64,000 nucleotides of DNA from Certhia americana (lineage: Eukaryota > Chordata > Aves > Passeriformes > Certhiidae): contig CM031864.1 in assembly GCA_018697195.1 (NCBI GenBank), positions 20,301,208 to 20,365,207 of the forward strand, written 5' to 3'. A program made the translations under genes and the position numbers. The notes under the pieces were generated by a model. It did not search any database. It saw nothing but the letters and a program-made list of their open reading frames with translations, and had not been told where the DNA came from. How positions within the stretch are numbered: the first letter of the stretch is position 1; each line of letters opens with the position of its first letter. Of this stretch, positions 1-17,700 are shown in pieces.

Positions 1-3847
<3,847 letters not shown>

Positions 3848-4380
3848 TTACTTTGCTTTGTTTCCTGGTTAAATGTCAGGCAATGAAATGCACTTCTGTC
3901 AATTAGTTGTGAGTCATTTCTACCACAGAACAGTTCTACATTCCATAACTGCATGATGGTATGAATATTGGGAAATAGGGCAAGACCTTGAAGCCATATA
4001 TTGTTTGGACTACTTAGAGGTAAAAAGAGAGAAATTCTTTAAGCATCATTTTCACTGGGCTCAGGAAAGGCTGTCAGGCAATAGAGTCTACTTTGAGAGC
4101 TGTAGCAGATATGACTGGTTCAAAAGGTGCTCATATTGCATGTTTTTCCTTCCAGACACTTTGTGGGGGACAGGACTGAAATGTGGAGATTTTGGTCAGT
4201 AGGAGGAACATGACTTTCATTGTTAGTAGGCATTTGTAGAATCATTCCATATAACACATTCGTAAGGCTACCCAGAGATAAGCTGGGGTATGTCTTTTAC
4301 CACAGAGGTGTTTTCTCATAATTCTGTAAGTAAATGTAAAATTAGAAATTTTACCCAATTGTCTCAGTGGTAGAAAACCA

Positions 4381-4400
4381 TTTTTTTTTTTTTTTTTTTT
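4381..4400. repeat. Poly(T) run, T20
   Basis: Twenty T in a row in the intron between exons 2 and 3, reading as A20 in the OLFM3 sense. No retrotransposon body is recognisable next to it. Confidence 0.95.
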
Positions 4401-4931
4401 AACAGACGAAAAGTAGTTAATGTTTAGGTGACTTTTGTAGAGCAAGTGACTTTGCAGCTACAGTGAGGACTTTTACCACAGTGATGCAACAGTAACTGTC
4501 ATCCAGTGTAAATTATACATACTTTAAAATGTTTCTGTTATGAAAGCAATGCTTTTGCGAGCCATAAAAATTACACATTTTCCAATTGCCATTATTCTAT
4601 TCCAGTAAGTGTTTTGTCTTCTTAAACCATGAGAAAACTAGACTGCTGTAAATGCATTAGGCACCTTATTGAAATGTTGGTTCAAACAAAACACATTGAA
4701 CCTTCCTAAGAAAAGACAAATGCAGTAGTACACCTGTGGTTTGCAAGAATATGCAATAGTTGAATGGATATTCATGTTTGGACCTAATTCATTATGATCT
4801 ACAGGACGTATGGATTTAGAAACTACTTTTAAAAGTAGAATACATTAGTTATTATTCTTATTAGTACAGTTGCCATTAATACTTCTAAGAAAGGATTTTT
4901 AGTGAAAAAAACAGAGTCTGTCTTTTTTCTA

Positions 4932-4956
4932 TTTTTTTTTTTTTTTTTTTTTTTTT
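4932..4956. repeat. Poly(T) run, T25
   Basis: Twenty-five T in a row, the longest homopolymer in the window, preceded by another short T run. Reads as A25 in the sense of OLFM3. No adjoining element recognised. Confidence 0.95.
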
Positions 4957-6079
4957 GCTATCTAGTTGTTGAGGGCAGGCAAATAAAGTCCTGTGGGTAC
5001 TGGAAAAACTTTGAGAATTTCCATTTGACAGAAGACACATTCACACAGAGCCTCTAATTAAAGGCCTGTATGGACTCAGAGAAGTAGTGATACAACATAA
5101 TATATCCATGATTGCCACAGTCCTAATCATAAGAAAATAGCTTTTAGAGGATGATGATTTAGGTTCATTTCTGTGGCAGCTCAAAAACTATAGTGTGATC
5201 TTAACACACCCCTCCAGCCCTCACCTCAAAAGAAAAGTCTTTTTTTTATTTTTAGTAATAATTTATTATTTGGGGAATACACTGGAGCAAAGACTGAAGT
5301 GTTCCTTTCTTAAGTAAGCAGACAGCATGAGGGGAGGCAGGTCCTCTTCTCTCTGCAGGTCCACCAATGACCTCTCCAAGCATCTCATGTTATGGGCTCT
5401 GTCAACTTGAAACTTAGTCCCGTCTGAAGTTCATGGAAGCACAGAGAGCAAAAATCTATGGAGATCTGGAACTATATTAACACTGGAATGATTTTTCTAT
5501 AGCTAGAAAAATACTAAAAATTGTGTGCTAAAAATGTATTTTCAAGTCTATGTTTTGTACTGATTTTTTGCTGCTGTTCAAACACTCTCTCAGGCCTCAG
5601 GTTCTGTCTGCCTGTGACACAGTAACTGTAGCCTTGGTTACTTATACAGGGAATACAGAATGTTTGTGTTCTCATAGTTGTAGCATTTTTTCCCTTGATG
5701 CAAAACAAGACTTCATTGGTTTCACCATATATACAATAGTGGATAATACTGGAATTAAGAACTGGGCTGGGTAAAAATTTGCACCACCAGAAAATGAATA
5801 AATAAACTTGAGGAACAGAAACAATGAAAAAATCAGAACTGCTTAGTTCTGCACAGTTTGCTTCCAAGATGCTGTGGTGTCTCTCATTATTTTTTGATAA
5901 GAGATGAGAAATGACCTTCAGCAGTCTCATGATCGAAGCAGAAGGTGTAGTTTAAATCCCACAGCACTGAACTAGTTTGAGGTGGGATTTGTAACTGGTT
6001 TTACAGAGAAAATCTGTCCTGTTGTATGTTAGAAAGAATTCAGGAGGAGTGACTAAGAGAGAAGATGCAACATGGGTCA

Positions 6080-6532
<453 letters not shown>

Positions 6533-7764
6533 CTACTAGACAACAATTATTACTCTTAACTAATTAGTTTGGTAGTTTCCTAGTTTTGCCATATCTCTTC
6601 ACAGCTTTGCAACAGTTCTGTTGAAGAGTTAAGCACACACAGTTTCCAGTGTGGATGAGAACGGTATTCTGCCTGTGATTCAGCACAAACCAGGTGATTT
6701 AATTCTTTGCAAAGGGATGTTACAGTTTTTCATCAGCAGAGAACAAACATGTCCTTTCAGCCTGGATGACTTTTACTTTAGACTAATGGAAACAACAAAG
6801 GCAGGAAAGAACAAACACAAGAGCCTGGGGGGAGCGCAGTGTGTGACTCACAGGTGGGAATTGGCTCAGCGGTAGTCTGGATGTGGGGGACAGGTTTGCT
6901 TTTGAAGCTGCACCTCACAAGGAACTATTCACCATGGGCTTCCACTGCACTTAGCCAAGGGAACAGGGGCTTGCTCAGGGTAGGATGGAAAAGCGTCTGG
7001 TTAGGCCATGGGGCTCATGGCAAGCAAGCTACAGGGTGATTAAGACACTGCATGTCCTTCTTTGGGACAGCAGAAATCTGGAAATTCCTAACCTGTTCTT
7101 TTTCACAGCAACCATGACTGAGAAAGGAAAAAAAAAAAATTGCATTTGTTTGCAGAACAGGGTAACACAGAACTGCATTTAATGTTTGTGTGGGATTTGG
7201 TATCTATATTTTTAATGGGATGTACAGAAATAGTGTAGGAGTGACAGAAAATAACATAATGAGATGATTAAAAGCATTCAGGTGATGGAACTTAATAGAT
7301 ACAAGAAGCAGTTTTTGAACTTTCTTTTTAAATGATAATTTAAAGTTAATACTGTGCTTTATTCTTTCCTAATATTGTACTGAGTGATGAATTTCATAGT
7401 ACAGATGCTAATGGGTATCATTGAAGTAATTTTGGTGGGGATACAGTTGGAATCAGTTGCTATTTATACCATAAAATTATACTCAGTGCCAGCAGAGAAA
7501 GTGATTATTTAAATTGGGAAGCTTTGATATTGATGCTTTCCTGGCAGCTTAGTGCAGGAGCTGCAGAGTTTTTCGTCTCTGAAGAGGTGCCAGTATCTTT
7601 GTGGACTGAGGTAAGAAAAGAGTGCAGGCTTTTCACAACAGTGACTCTGAAGAAGTCATTGAAGACGGCAGTGACCTTTTACTGCAGAGTTAATAGAAAA
7701 ATCAAAATTGTGTTATTACCATGTTTTGCAAGGAGAAACAGAGTGCTATAATGTAGATGACTTG

Positions 7765-8130
7765 AAGGGATGAGTGAGCTTGGCCTGTTGAGCTTTGAGA
7801 GGAGATGACTGAGAGAGGATCTCATCACTGTCAGTGTCTGCAGGGAGGTGTCAGAGGATGGACCAGGCTCTGACCAGTGGTGCTGAGCAGAGACAATGGC
7901 AGGAACTGATGTACAGGGAGATCCCCCTGAACATGAGGAAGAACTTCTTCACTGTGCAGCTGACCATGCTCTGGAACAGACTGAGCAGAGAGGGTGTGGA
8001 GTCTCTCTGTCAGGAGAGAGCCCAGAATCATCTGACACAATCCTGTGCCATGTGCTCTAGGATCACTTTGAGCAGGGAGGTGGAGCAGGGGACTCACTGT
8101 GGTCCCTTCCAACCTTGCCCATTCTCTCTC
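7765..8130 (+). mobile_element. CR1 LINE, truncated 3' end, plus orientation
   Basis: Degenerate but clear match to the 3' end of CR1 retrotransposons of birds and reptiles: the GAGCTTGGCCTGTTGAGCTT-like start, GGATCTCATCACTGTCAG, AACATGAGGAAGAACTTCTT, CTCTGGAACAGACTGAGCAG, GTGTGGAGTCTC, GTGCTCTAGG and GGTCCCTTCCAACC near the end. The usual terminal ATTCTRTGA octamers are eroded. The reverse transcriptase is absent, as in most CR1 copies, because of 5' truncation. The small open frames here (about 93 aa on minus and 107 aa on plus) are by-products of the element. It lies in the OLFM3 intron between exon 2 and the alternative first exon, antisense to the gene. Confidence 0.88.
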
Positions 8131-10822
8131 TCCTGTAAAAAGATGATCTTGCCTTAGGTTTTGCTAGAAAGGCACAGCCAGTGTTCAGTGCTAAAGTATG
8201 CTGCTTCTATGGCATCCTCTGCACATTAATTTTTAGGGCAAAGGGATTTTAGCTTAAGACATGGAGAACAATAAAAACTAAATAAAATTACATCTGCGGA
8301 GACAATTTAAATTTGTTTTGAGAAGCTACTAAAATTGCAAGCTTTAACAAGTGAAGCCTTTCAAGGCTGTAACCCTTGAAATGTGTAAGCTCTGTTTATC
8401 CCAGGAGTTTCCATGTTTGTAGAACTTATGGCCAGTGTGGTCATGCAACAGCTAGGAAACTAAATTTTTCGTGGAAGTTCAGGAACCCAGAGCTTCTAAT
8501 TATAATTCCTTTAGTAATATAAGTTTATGAAAAATTATTTGAGCCTTATGCCTGCTACATTTAGACTGGGGGCAACTGTTTTCATTGGATTCAAGTCAGT
8601 TTTCTACAGTGGACAATGTATGAGACACCAGGATCATGCAGTCCATAGTAAAGCTGTATAACCTTGTCTGAATTATCAAAGGTACTTATTTATGCCAGAG
8701 AGGTTGGAAGTGTCTCTCTAGGCTTTATCTAAGGAAAGAAAAAACACTTTAATGATTAACTTAGCAGGTATTCTTTTATGGTGTCGAAAATCTGATTAAA
8801 AAAGGTAACTTCTGTTTGGGAAAATATGTCTCACAGTGAGAGACTGGTTAATCAACAGCATGGTTATTGATTGACTGAGAATAAATAAGCACTCACAGAG
8901 ATAGCACCAAAATCTAGGCTACAGTTCTATGAATTTTTCTGTGATTCTCTCTATTTGGAATTTTAGGCTTCCTTCATTAATTAGGATGGGTAATGTGAGT
9001 GATGGCAGAGAAAACCATGCATGTGTGCAAAGGTGCACTTTGCTTTATTTTTCTGTTATTGTTTTGGTTTGACATTTAATCCCTACTTCAAGCAGAATCT
9101 GCTGTGAAGAGAAAGAGCTAGAAGTCATCAAAACCTTATAGAAGCTACTGCATCAACTTTTCAAATGCAGGCCTACCGCTGACAGGCCTTAGTAAACAAG
9201 CAAGAAAAGAAATAACAAGTGGAAAACAACAATAGTAAGTTTTGCTAGTTCTTGCAAATCTGGGGAAAACAGAAGAGTCTCTATAAAGCCTAATATTAAC
9301 CACTGCCATAGCAGACTGCTGTATTAAAGATTTATTTCACTTATATATTTACTTATGGTTTTTTCTTTTTCACTTGCACTTTTATATATTCTGATAAAAC
9401 TGTTACAGCTACCTCTGTTGTTAGTATAGGGACAGGTCAAATGACAGTACCTTAGTTAGGATGTTTGCTTAAACATAAATAGTATTTTCTGGTTTGTCTT
9501 GCAACTTCAACCCTGGTATTGAAACAGAGCTCAAAAGAGGAGGCTCTTTACCTGACCCACATCCTTGTACAATTCTTACAGCTGAAGGCAGGAAATTGGG
9601 AAGTTTTGTTCCTTTCTCTACATTGCACAATATACACAATTTATGAGCTGTGTATGTGCTAGGAGAGAAATTCTGGAGAAGTGCTCGTGCTGCAGAGTTC
9701 ACTGGAGAAGCTGCCAGTGGGGAACTCTGGATGGCAGCCAAAGTCAGTCAGTGATGACCCTGGTATTACTGAGCACTTGGGGCATAAAGTCTTTCAACCA
9801 ACATCTAAAGCTTTAAGAAAGGTACCAGATTCGCTGTGCTTGGTTTTGTGCAAAAAGAACCCTACATGACTGAAATACATGCTTTCTTTATTTGGCAAAT
9901 GTTGCTGTGCTTAGATAATCAAGTTGTTATGGATCACTTTCCCTGATCTACTGGCACTCCTGCTACCCTTATCAAAACAAAAAAGTATGCATATAGCTCA
10001 ACTCAACGAGTGCAAAGAGCATTCTTGGAATAATATCTAGAAGGCATTTCCATCAGCAGTGCCCTGTTCTAGCCAAGGGGAGCACAACAGTTTTGCACTA
10101 CTTAGAATGTGAACATATCAGTACAAGCACATTAATTTGTGTCTGTGTGTAGAAATATACATATATATCTCTTGAATAATAACTAGTGTGCATTTTGTAG
10201 TTACTCAGTTGCAACTTTAAACTTGGATGTAAATGTGATAGGGAATGTCTACTTATAATATACAGCCCACAAGAACTAGCAATATATACTGCAACTCAGT
10301 GAAATGAAATTACATTTAAGGAGAATAAACCAGCTTTTTTTTGTATTCTCATCTTGTTGCTCTAAAAAATAACTGAGTTTTTCTTACAACATAATTGATT
10401 TTGAAATAATGTAATAATAGCAATATTTATAGACTAAACACAGTGATTTTCTGCAGTAGTATTTTTCCTGCATGCACATATTCAATTATTACATATTGGC
10501 TAGTAAATGCATAATTTTTAGTAGCAAAATTCTGTGTTTTGAGAATTGTGAACTACTATACAAATAGTTAAATGTATATTTTACATAACCTACTATTATG
10601 TAAACATCTGATTGCAGTTACACAAAAAGATACATAGACAGAGTGTTTTACTAAGTATTTAGGAAAATGATGTTGTAATTTAATTTATGAATGCCAGGAT
10701 AGTGTTCCCTCTTGTCCAATTAAAGTGTTACTTGACTTTTTTAGGCTTCTTGTGAGTTCATAGCTATTCACAGCTTTCCTGTAGGCTTTTATTTTCCTGT
10801 AGGCTTGCTGTATAGGAGTGTT

Positions 10823-10859
10823 AATGATACAAAGTGATATTCCTGTCATTTGTATCATT
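10823..10859. repeat. Inverted repeat, 14-bp stem with one bulge
   Basis: AATGATACAAA pairs perfectly with TTTGTATCATT, extended by TGA/TCA after a bulged G, around an 8-nt loop. Intronic to OLFM3, about 550 bp downstream of the alternative first exon donor. Confidence 0.9.
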
Positions 10860-11365
10860 CTCATTATTTTATTTTAAAAATTCTGGTGTCTAACCTCTTA
10901 GTACCAATTTTATTTTGTTTCTAACAGCTATTTATTTCTTTAACTGTATTCCAATAAAGAAAAATAGGAAGGAATCAGACCTTTTGCAAACTGTAGTGAA
11001 TAGTTACTAAGTAACATTATCCAATTTTCAAAAAGAAAGCTACTGCCAGATATAATTTTTCTAAACAACACAATGCATTTTTCTGGAGCAGTAAAGATAG
11101 GAAGAACAGTTTAGACAAATGAAAAGACATTACTGTACTCTTTTTAACATTTCATGCTCAAGATGAAGGCATTTGTTCTTACATATTTAAGGATACTATT
11201 TTGAAACCTTCCCCTTCATAGTAAGACCACAACATGCTCACCAGTGTGCAGTTTTATGATGCCCAAAAAGAAGCATGCATTAAGAAATGACAGGAAAATT
11301 AGGAGCTAAAAAAGAGATTTACAAAGAGGCAACAAACTAACACTTTTGCTGGCACTTAAATGCTA

Positions 11366-11860
<495 letters not shown>

Positions 11861-14329
11861 AGGCACAGCAGTGTGTTCCTGCCTGAAACACAAAAGCCTG
11901 AGCACAAATAACCCCCCCACTTCTCACCAGTGCTTTGGCAGAAAAATGCTAAAGTCTGTTTGTAAATATGGTTCTGTACTTGTCCATGGGGAAGGGACAG
12001 AACTGTCAGCCTGCTCACCAAAGCACCAGAAACCTTTCTGGACCTCCTGTGATTTGCTGATCTCTCATAAATTAAAAATATCAGTGACTTTATTGCACAG
12101 CTTGTTATTAAGATCTTTATTGTTCATAAAAGAACACTGAGGCTGTGAAGAGTCACATTTCTCAGTGTTCTTGTTAGTTTACAAGTTTTTGTACCAAGAG
12201 TTATTGCATTACTTCCAGGGTTGGCAGACTCACTATGTCTTCATTGGTGCTTGGATGTGAACAAAGATAAATTTGGGATCTCACATTTCGAGACTTCTTT
12301 TGGCTTTGCTGTTAAATCTACTGCTCCCTAGTATGAGCTGCAGGTTCTGTAGCAATTTATCTTACTCATATATTGAGTGTAGGGTGGGGAACGAAAAGCA
12401 GAAAAAACAGTCTAGAAATCATTATGCCATAGGGGCAGTTTTACTTTTTAAGAATTATTTGTAAAAGAAGTGCTGAGCAAGGTCTTCTAATGGCAGTTAT
12501 TTAAGACAAAACTGGCATGAAATTTGCTGAGAGACAGGCTGCTGCATTTCCCCCAGGGCAGTTATGGACTTAGTTTCTGAATTTGCTTCAAAAAAGCAAA
12601 TTGCTTTTTCCTAGGGAGTTTTGGCAGTTCTGTGAAGGAACCCTCTGTGCCATGAAACTGAAGGGATGTACACTTTATGGGTGTGTGTCATCATGGATGT
12701 ATTTATTAAGCCACTGTAACCCTGCAAACAGTTATTCAGATTCTCAGAGCTTGTACACCAATTCAGGCTAGACATTTCTCTTTCAATATCCATTCAGAAC
12801 CATTTCCATAGATCTCTGCAATTTAAAGAAGACACATGTAAACTTATTTTAAAAAAAAAAAAAAAAAACCAAATTGAAAAACCCATTGAGAGCTATTATA
12901 TAAACTTAAGGAGTCGCCCAGCAACAGAAAATAGAAAATCTGTGAATCCAGGTATCTTGTGATAGTTACACAGTAAGCTGAGCTGTGAAACGTTTCAAAT
13001 ACTCAAAAAATTAATTCACTGAAGAGATACCTGAATACAGTGAAAGGATGAGTTTGCTTATCTAAAACTTCTGCTGAGGAAAATAAGCTTTTTGCTAGCT
13101 TCCCTGTATATATAAACATTGCAGCAAAAGACCTAAATATGAAAATAATACTAAATATATTTTAGTTTTATTTACCTGTAGCATACTGACTGCACATGCT
13201 CGTTTGCCTGCTCTTTGACATATTTCACATACTTTTCCCAGAAGTCCTGAAACAAACTAACACACAAAGGCTGTTTTCTGCAGAGAACTAGAATTGCTTT
13301 GAAACTATTAACTAATAGTTGCTGATGTCTGAAAAAGCTAACAGGATTTCTGTACTTTCAGGAGGCACAACATTCACCTGCATGGAGTTCCACAATTGAA
13401 TGATGTCTTTTGTGAAAAACGTTGCTAGAAGTTGTGCATAGATCTCAATTTTGAGAAATGCTATGTGACCACAGCAGTTTTACTCAGAATATTTTTTTGT
13501 ACTTTAGGAGTCATGTAAGCTTGGATTGACTGATGGTGGTCATGATTACATTACATTTCTGTGTAGAGAGAGTCCCTGTGGCCCATTCTTGATATGGTGA
13601 TTTTGAGACTGAGAGGTGAGTCAGGCCTCTGTGGGTGGAGGCATTTGAGCCTTTCCCTGAGTCAGTGTTTCTGTGCAGAGGGGCTCAAAGCTGTCCCTGA
13701 GCAGATGTGCAAACTGCACTGTCCAGACTGACATCAAAAGGGAGGCTTTCTGCTGAACTGCCACATTTCATTGGTAATTCATAAATTTCCCAAGGACCGC
13801 CACTGATTACTTCCAATATGCATTAGGTAACATTTGATAATGTTGGATAATTTTCCAGTTTTATTAGATTCTTGTGAAGTGTCTCAGTGTCCTATCTAGA
13901 GCTAATATGAAAAAAGATGCTAGTTCATCAGTTTTATCACCTTTAGTTATTCCTGTCCTCTTTCAGAAGTTTAATAAACACACTAATTCCCTTAGTTCCA
14001 AGACATTCCCTGAATGTAATGATAGAATTTTGTTTTGCCACACTGAATTGCAGCTTTTGAGAGTTTTGATTTTCGTCTTTTCAATATATGCTGTTTCACA
14101 GAAGAATGTAATTGGTCTCCTCCTGAATTTTAACACCGACAAAATACATTCAAAAAGCAATAAAAGACTTTTCTGCTAAAAAATTACTGCTGATTATCCA
14201 TCATCCAGAGTATTGTCAGCTCCTGGAAAGAATGCTGTTTGTTGAGTTATTCTGATTATTCCTAACAGATGACACGCTCCTTGGTTCTTGTGACAGAATA
14301 TTCATTAATGCAGTTTTTTCCTTCCAGCT
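11861..14329 (-). other. OLFM3: OLFM3 first intron, proximal part, no gene seen
   Basis: AT-rich intronic DNA upstream of the internal promoter, with an A18 run at 12851-12868. Short open frames only, none with recognisable sequence. Possible distal elements for the internal promoter would lie here, but none can be proved by eye. Confidence 0.7.
12851..12868. repeat. Poly(A) run, A18
   Basis: Eighteen A in a row in the OLFM3 first intron; a simple repeat with no recognisable element upstream. Confidence 0.95.
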
Positions 14330-14730
14330 GGTTTAACTGTGAAAGAGAAAGCCTGCTGCCATGCGATTCCCAGTATTACTGCTGGATCCATCTTTACAGA
14401 CCTCAGCAGGAGTTCTCCTGCTGATCCCCCAGTCCTCTTGGCTGGTTATGTAATTTTACATTACTGGAGCACTGGCATCCCCACAGTGCTGAAGTCAGAT
14501 GTGCTGCAGCTGCAGAGGGGCACTACAGCCCCTTAGTGCTGCAGAGCAGGGATGAGGGCAGCTTGAGCAAGTGTCTGGGAGCCCAGGGGCTGCAGGAGTG
14601 GGGCCCACCATGGGCAGCTGAAACCCCTCTCTTCTAGGGCTGCAAATACATGGCAGCTGCATCCTGAGCTGCTGCAGACATAATGCCAGCCCCGGGTGTG
14701 CTCAGACAGGGACAGCACGTGCTCTGGGGA
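14330..14730. other. GC-richer block of unknown nature in OLFM3 intron
   Basis: About 400 bp clearly richer in GC than the surroundings, with repeated CAGCTGCAG and CTGCAG-type words (CTGCAGCTGCAGAGGGG, GGGGCTGCAGGAGTGGGG). No domain, LTR ends or CR1 blocks recognised. It could be an old repeat copy, an exapted element or an unannotated exon; the open frames across it (61-65 codons) are not convincing. Confidence 0.4.
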
Positions 14731-17700
14731 ACTGTCAATATTCCATGTATTTCATATTCCCCATTTGTCAAGTACTGCTTCAGAGCACTATTGTTAGAGA
14801 AGACGTGCATGGGAACATAGTCTTAAAAATGTTTCCTTCTTGGACAGCAAAAACACTTAATGAAATTATATTTTGTTTGTGTTTTTGCCAGAATTGTGTA
14901 AGGGTACAACCCCCCGTTTTTGTTAAGGAAATAAAATGTTAAAATAATTTTAGCTGTATTTTACCATAAATGATCAGGTAAATTAAAAAATGGCAAGCAA
15001 AGAGTAGAAAATTTTTCTACCACGTCTGAGGTCACATATACAAAGATCATACCTGAAGCCACAGAATAACTGAAGAGTTATTCTCATATTGTTAGGAAGT
15101 AGAAACAAAACTTTATGATTTGTATTTCATTTCAGCTCTGTATTTTCTGGTTTGTTGGTTTTTTTTTTTAAAGCTGGAATTTTACATTTCTAACTTATAA
15201 TTAACTCTTCTGAACAAAATGTGGAATGCAACAGTAATTCTAAAAACTAAACAATATTCTTTATTGACCTAAATTTCTCCTGATATGATAACTTCCTTTT
15301 TTAGTTGACTTCTTAAGTCAGTAAAAGCTGACACATCTATACAGAGTAACTTCAGATGCTATATTGCAATCTTACATAGAAGTCCGTCAATCTGTAGCAA
15401 TTTCAACGTTGATAATGTCATTGTATGCTAGTCCTGTAATATTCAATTACTATATTACAAAGTCCTAGGGTTATTAAGAGTATTATTTGAGATCCTTATT
15501 TAATAGTCTGAAGGCTCTTCTGGTCTCTGATATTTACTTTTGCTTTGAGATCCTGTTACATTTTGATAGGGATTAGGTCTACTGAAAATGAGAATACATC
15601 CCAACGTTATCTTATTACAACTGAGGCAGTGGGATCTCTGTACTGTAAAAAGTAATTAACACCAGTATTAGGAATGACAACAGGACAAATGTGAACATGC
15701 AACATGTGAAAATATATCCCAGCCAGCCACCCCAAAGACTACCTACCTCCTGGCCAGAGGAAAATATTGAGTGTAAGAAAGAGGAAATGGTGAACTACAG
15801 CAGCAGTCACTTAACCCTGATGTCAGTCTATTTAATATATGTAAAAAACAATGTTACCTTCAATAATTACAATTCAAAATTGTGTTCATGGGTAAATGCC
15901 ATCATGTAAACACCTGAAACCTTGCATTTTATGTAGAAGTGATTGCATACTCATGGCTCAGCTGGCTTAACTAGATTCCTCTGAAGCAGAGCAAAATCAA
16001 GAATCTTAAATCTCAGTAAGTTTGTACTCTGACAGGTTAGGTTTAGAAAGTAAGCTCAAGAAGAAAAGCCAAATCTTCCCTCATTGCACTGTTGTTCTAT
16101 AGTGTATTTAGCTCTTTATCTTCCTGTGATATATTGTGCTCAGTAGCACATTGGTTTAAAAAATGGCAGTTCATTAGTCACGTTCCTGAGCAGGATTTAC
16201 TCACATTAGGTTAATGCATGCACAAAGCAAAGTTCTCAGAACTGGAATGGCAATTACCATTCATAGAGCTGTAATGGACTGAGAATGCACAGACTTGTGC
16301 AATCAGTTCAGTTGCAGCTCTCTGAATTTAGAGAACTGTGCCTTCTTCTTCTTCCTCTGATTTTGTTCAACAAAACCCTCTGGCTCTGCAGTGCTACCTG
16401 TGAGTAGCAATACCCAGGCTTTTTTAAGGGTAGTTTGAGAGGTATGTGTCCTTTCTAGAAAATCTCTTTTCACAGCTCATCAGTGCATATATAGTGACAT
16501 TCTGCAGTCAGGTGTCTCCACTCAGAGAAGTACTGAGCAAGGGATTTTTGGTCTGCTCTCCATTACCTGCTTCTCTATCAATGCTCCTGAGGTGACCTTT
16601 CTGAAGTGGTCTTAGCTATCTGCTTGTTCATTTTTCAGGCTTCAGAGAGCTTTCTTTCGAATGAAGACATTAACATGTTTTTTTCACACCTATTCTCTTG
16701 AGTTCTGCTGTTAGCAAATCCCAAGTGTACAGAATAACAAAGTAGTGTCTCCACAGAAGAATGAGTTCATTATGAGAATTGACTGAAACAGGAAGCAGTA
16801 TGGGCAGTCTGCTTTAGGAAAGTCTGCAGTTAATTGAAACAGTTGGGAAAAACAAATGGGTGGGGAAGGACTAAGTGAAATGAAAAGAAAAGCTTCTTCT
16901 GTTGATTTCCTACCATTTTAGTTATCAATAACATTCGTATCAGGTACTCAATAAAACCTCATAAGCTCTTTCCTCAAAAGTGTGATATGATGATGGATAT
17001 AATGGGGGAAAGAACATATTTTCTAAAATACATTGAGACATCTATTTAGTAGATAATGACTAAAGATTGTGCAGAGAGTCTTTTCCTTTAAGAGAGGCTG
17101 GAAATCTGCATGTTTTTAGAGAATTCTGGGATCCCTTATCTTGCTCTGAGCATCCACAGAATGGCAGGATGCAATGTTGGATGGTTGTTCTGGATACGGA
17201 ATTTGTTGCAGTTTTGCTTTCCTTTGAAAACTGTACAGATTGGATATGAGCATTTATTCAGAATTCCTCCTGGAGTAATTCTCATGCTTAATGTGCAATT
17301 TTGGTATTCCATCCTCAAAATACACATTATTTCAGTTGAGGCTGGGTGAGGTAGGTGAGCTGGATTTCAATAAGAGTAAATTTTAAGAAATTAAAGGAGC
17401 TGAAATTGAAATTCCCAATGAAGTTAGATCCTATATAATCCTGGAGAGAACTTGAACCATGAAAATCAGTAAATTCTGCAACAATTTAATAAAATAAGTG
17501 GTTTCAGCTGCCTCTGATTGCAACTAGATGTTTGAAAACAGAGACATAAGTTACTTGGAACCAAAGTGCATTGAGACTGTGAGAATGGGCAGCATAACTG
17601 GCCCTTCCTCTGGTTAATGCAAGCTCAGAGCTTTGCAGTCAGCACTTCCTGCACTGGAGCTTGCCTGTGGACTGTCACATTTAATAGACACAAGTAAATT

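Noticed and set aside
5514..5930. 138-codon minus-strand open frame between exons 2 and 3
   Set aside because: Does not resemble any OLFM3 segment, and exon 2 already joins exon 3 in frame.
7831..8157. Overlapping open frames of 93 and 107 codons on opposite strands
   Set aside because: They lie inside the CR1 3' fragment, which is noncoding 3' sequence of the element.
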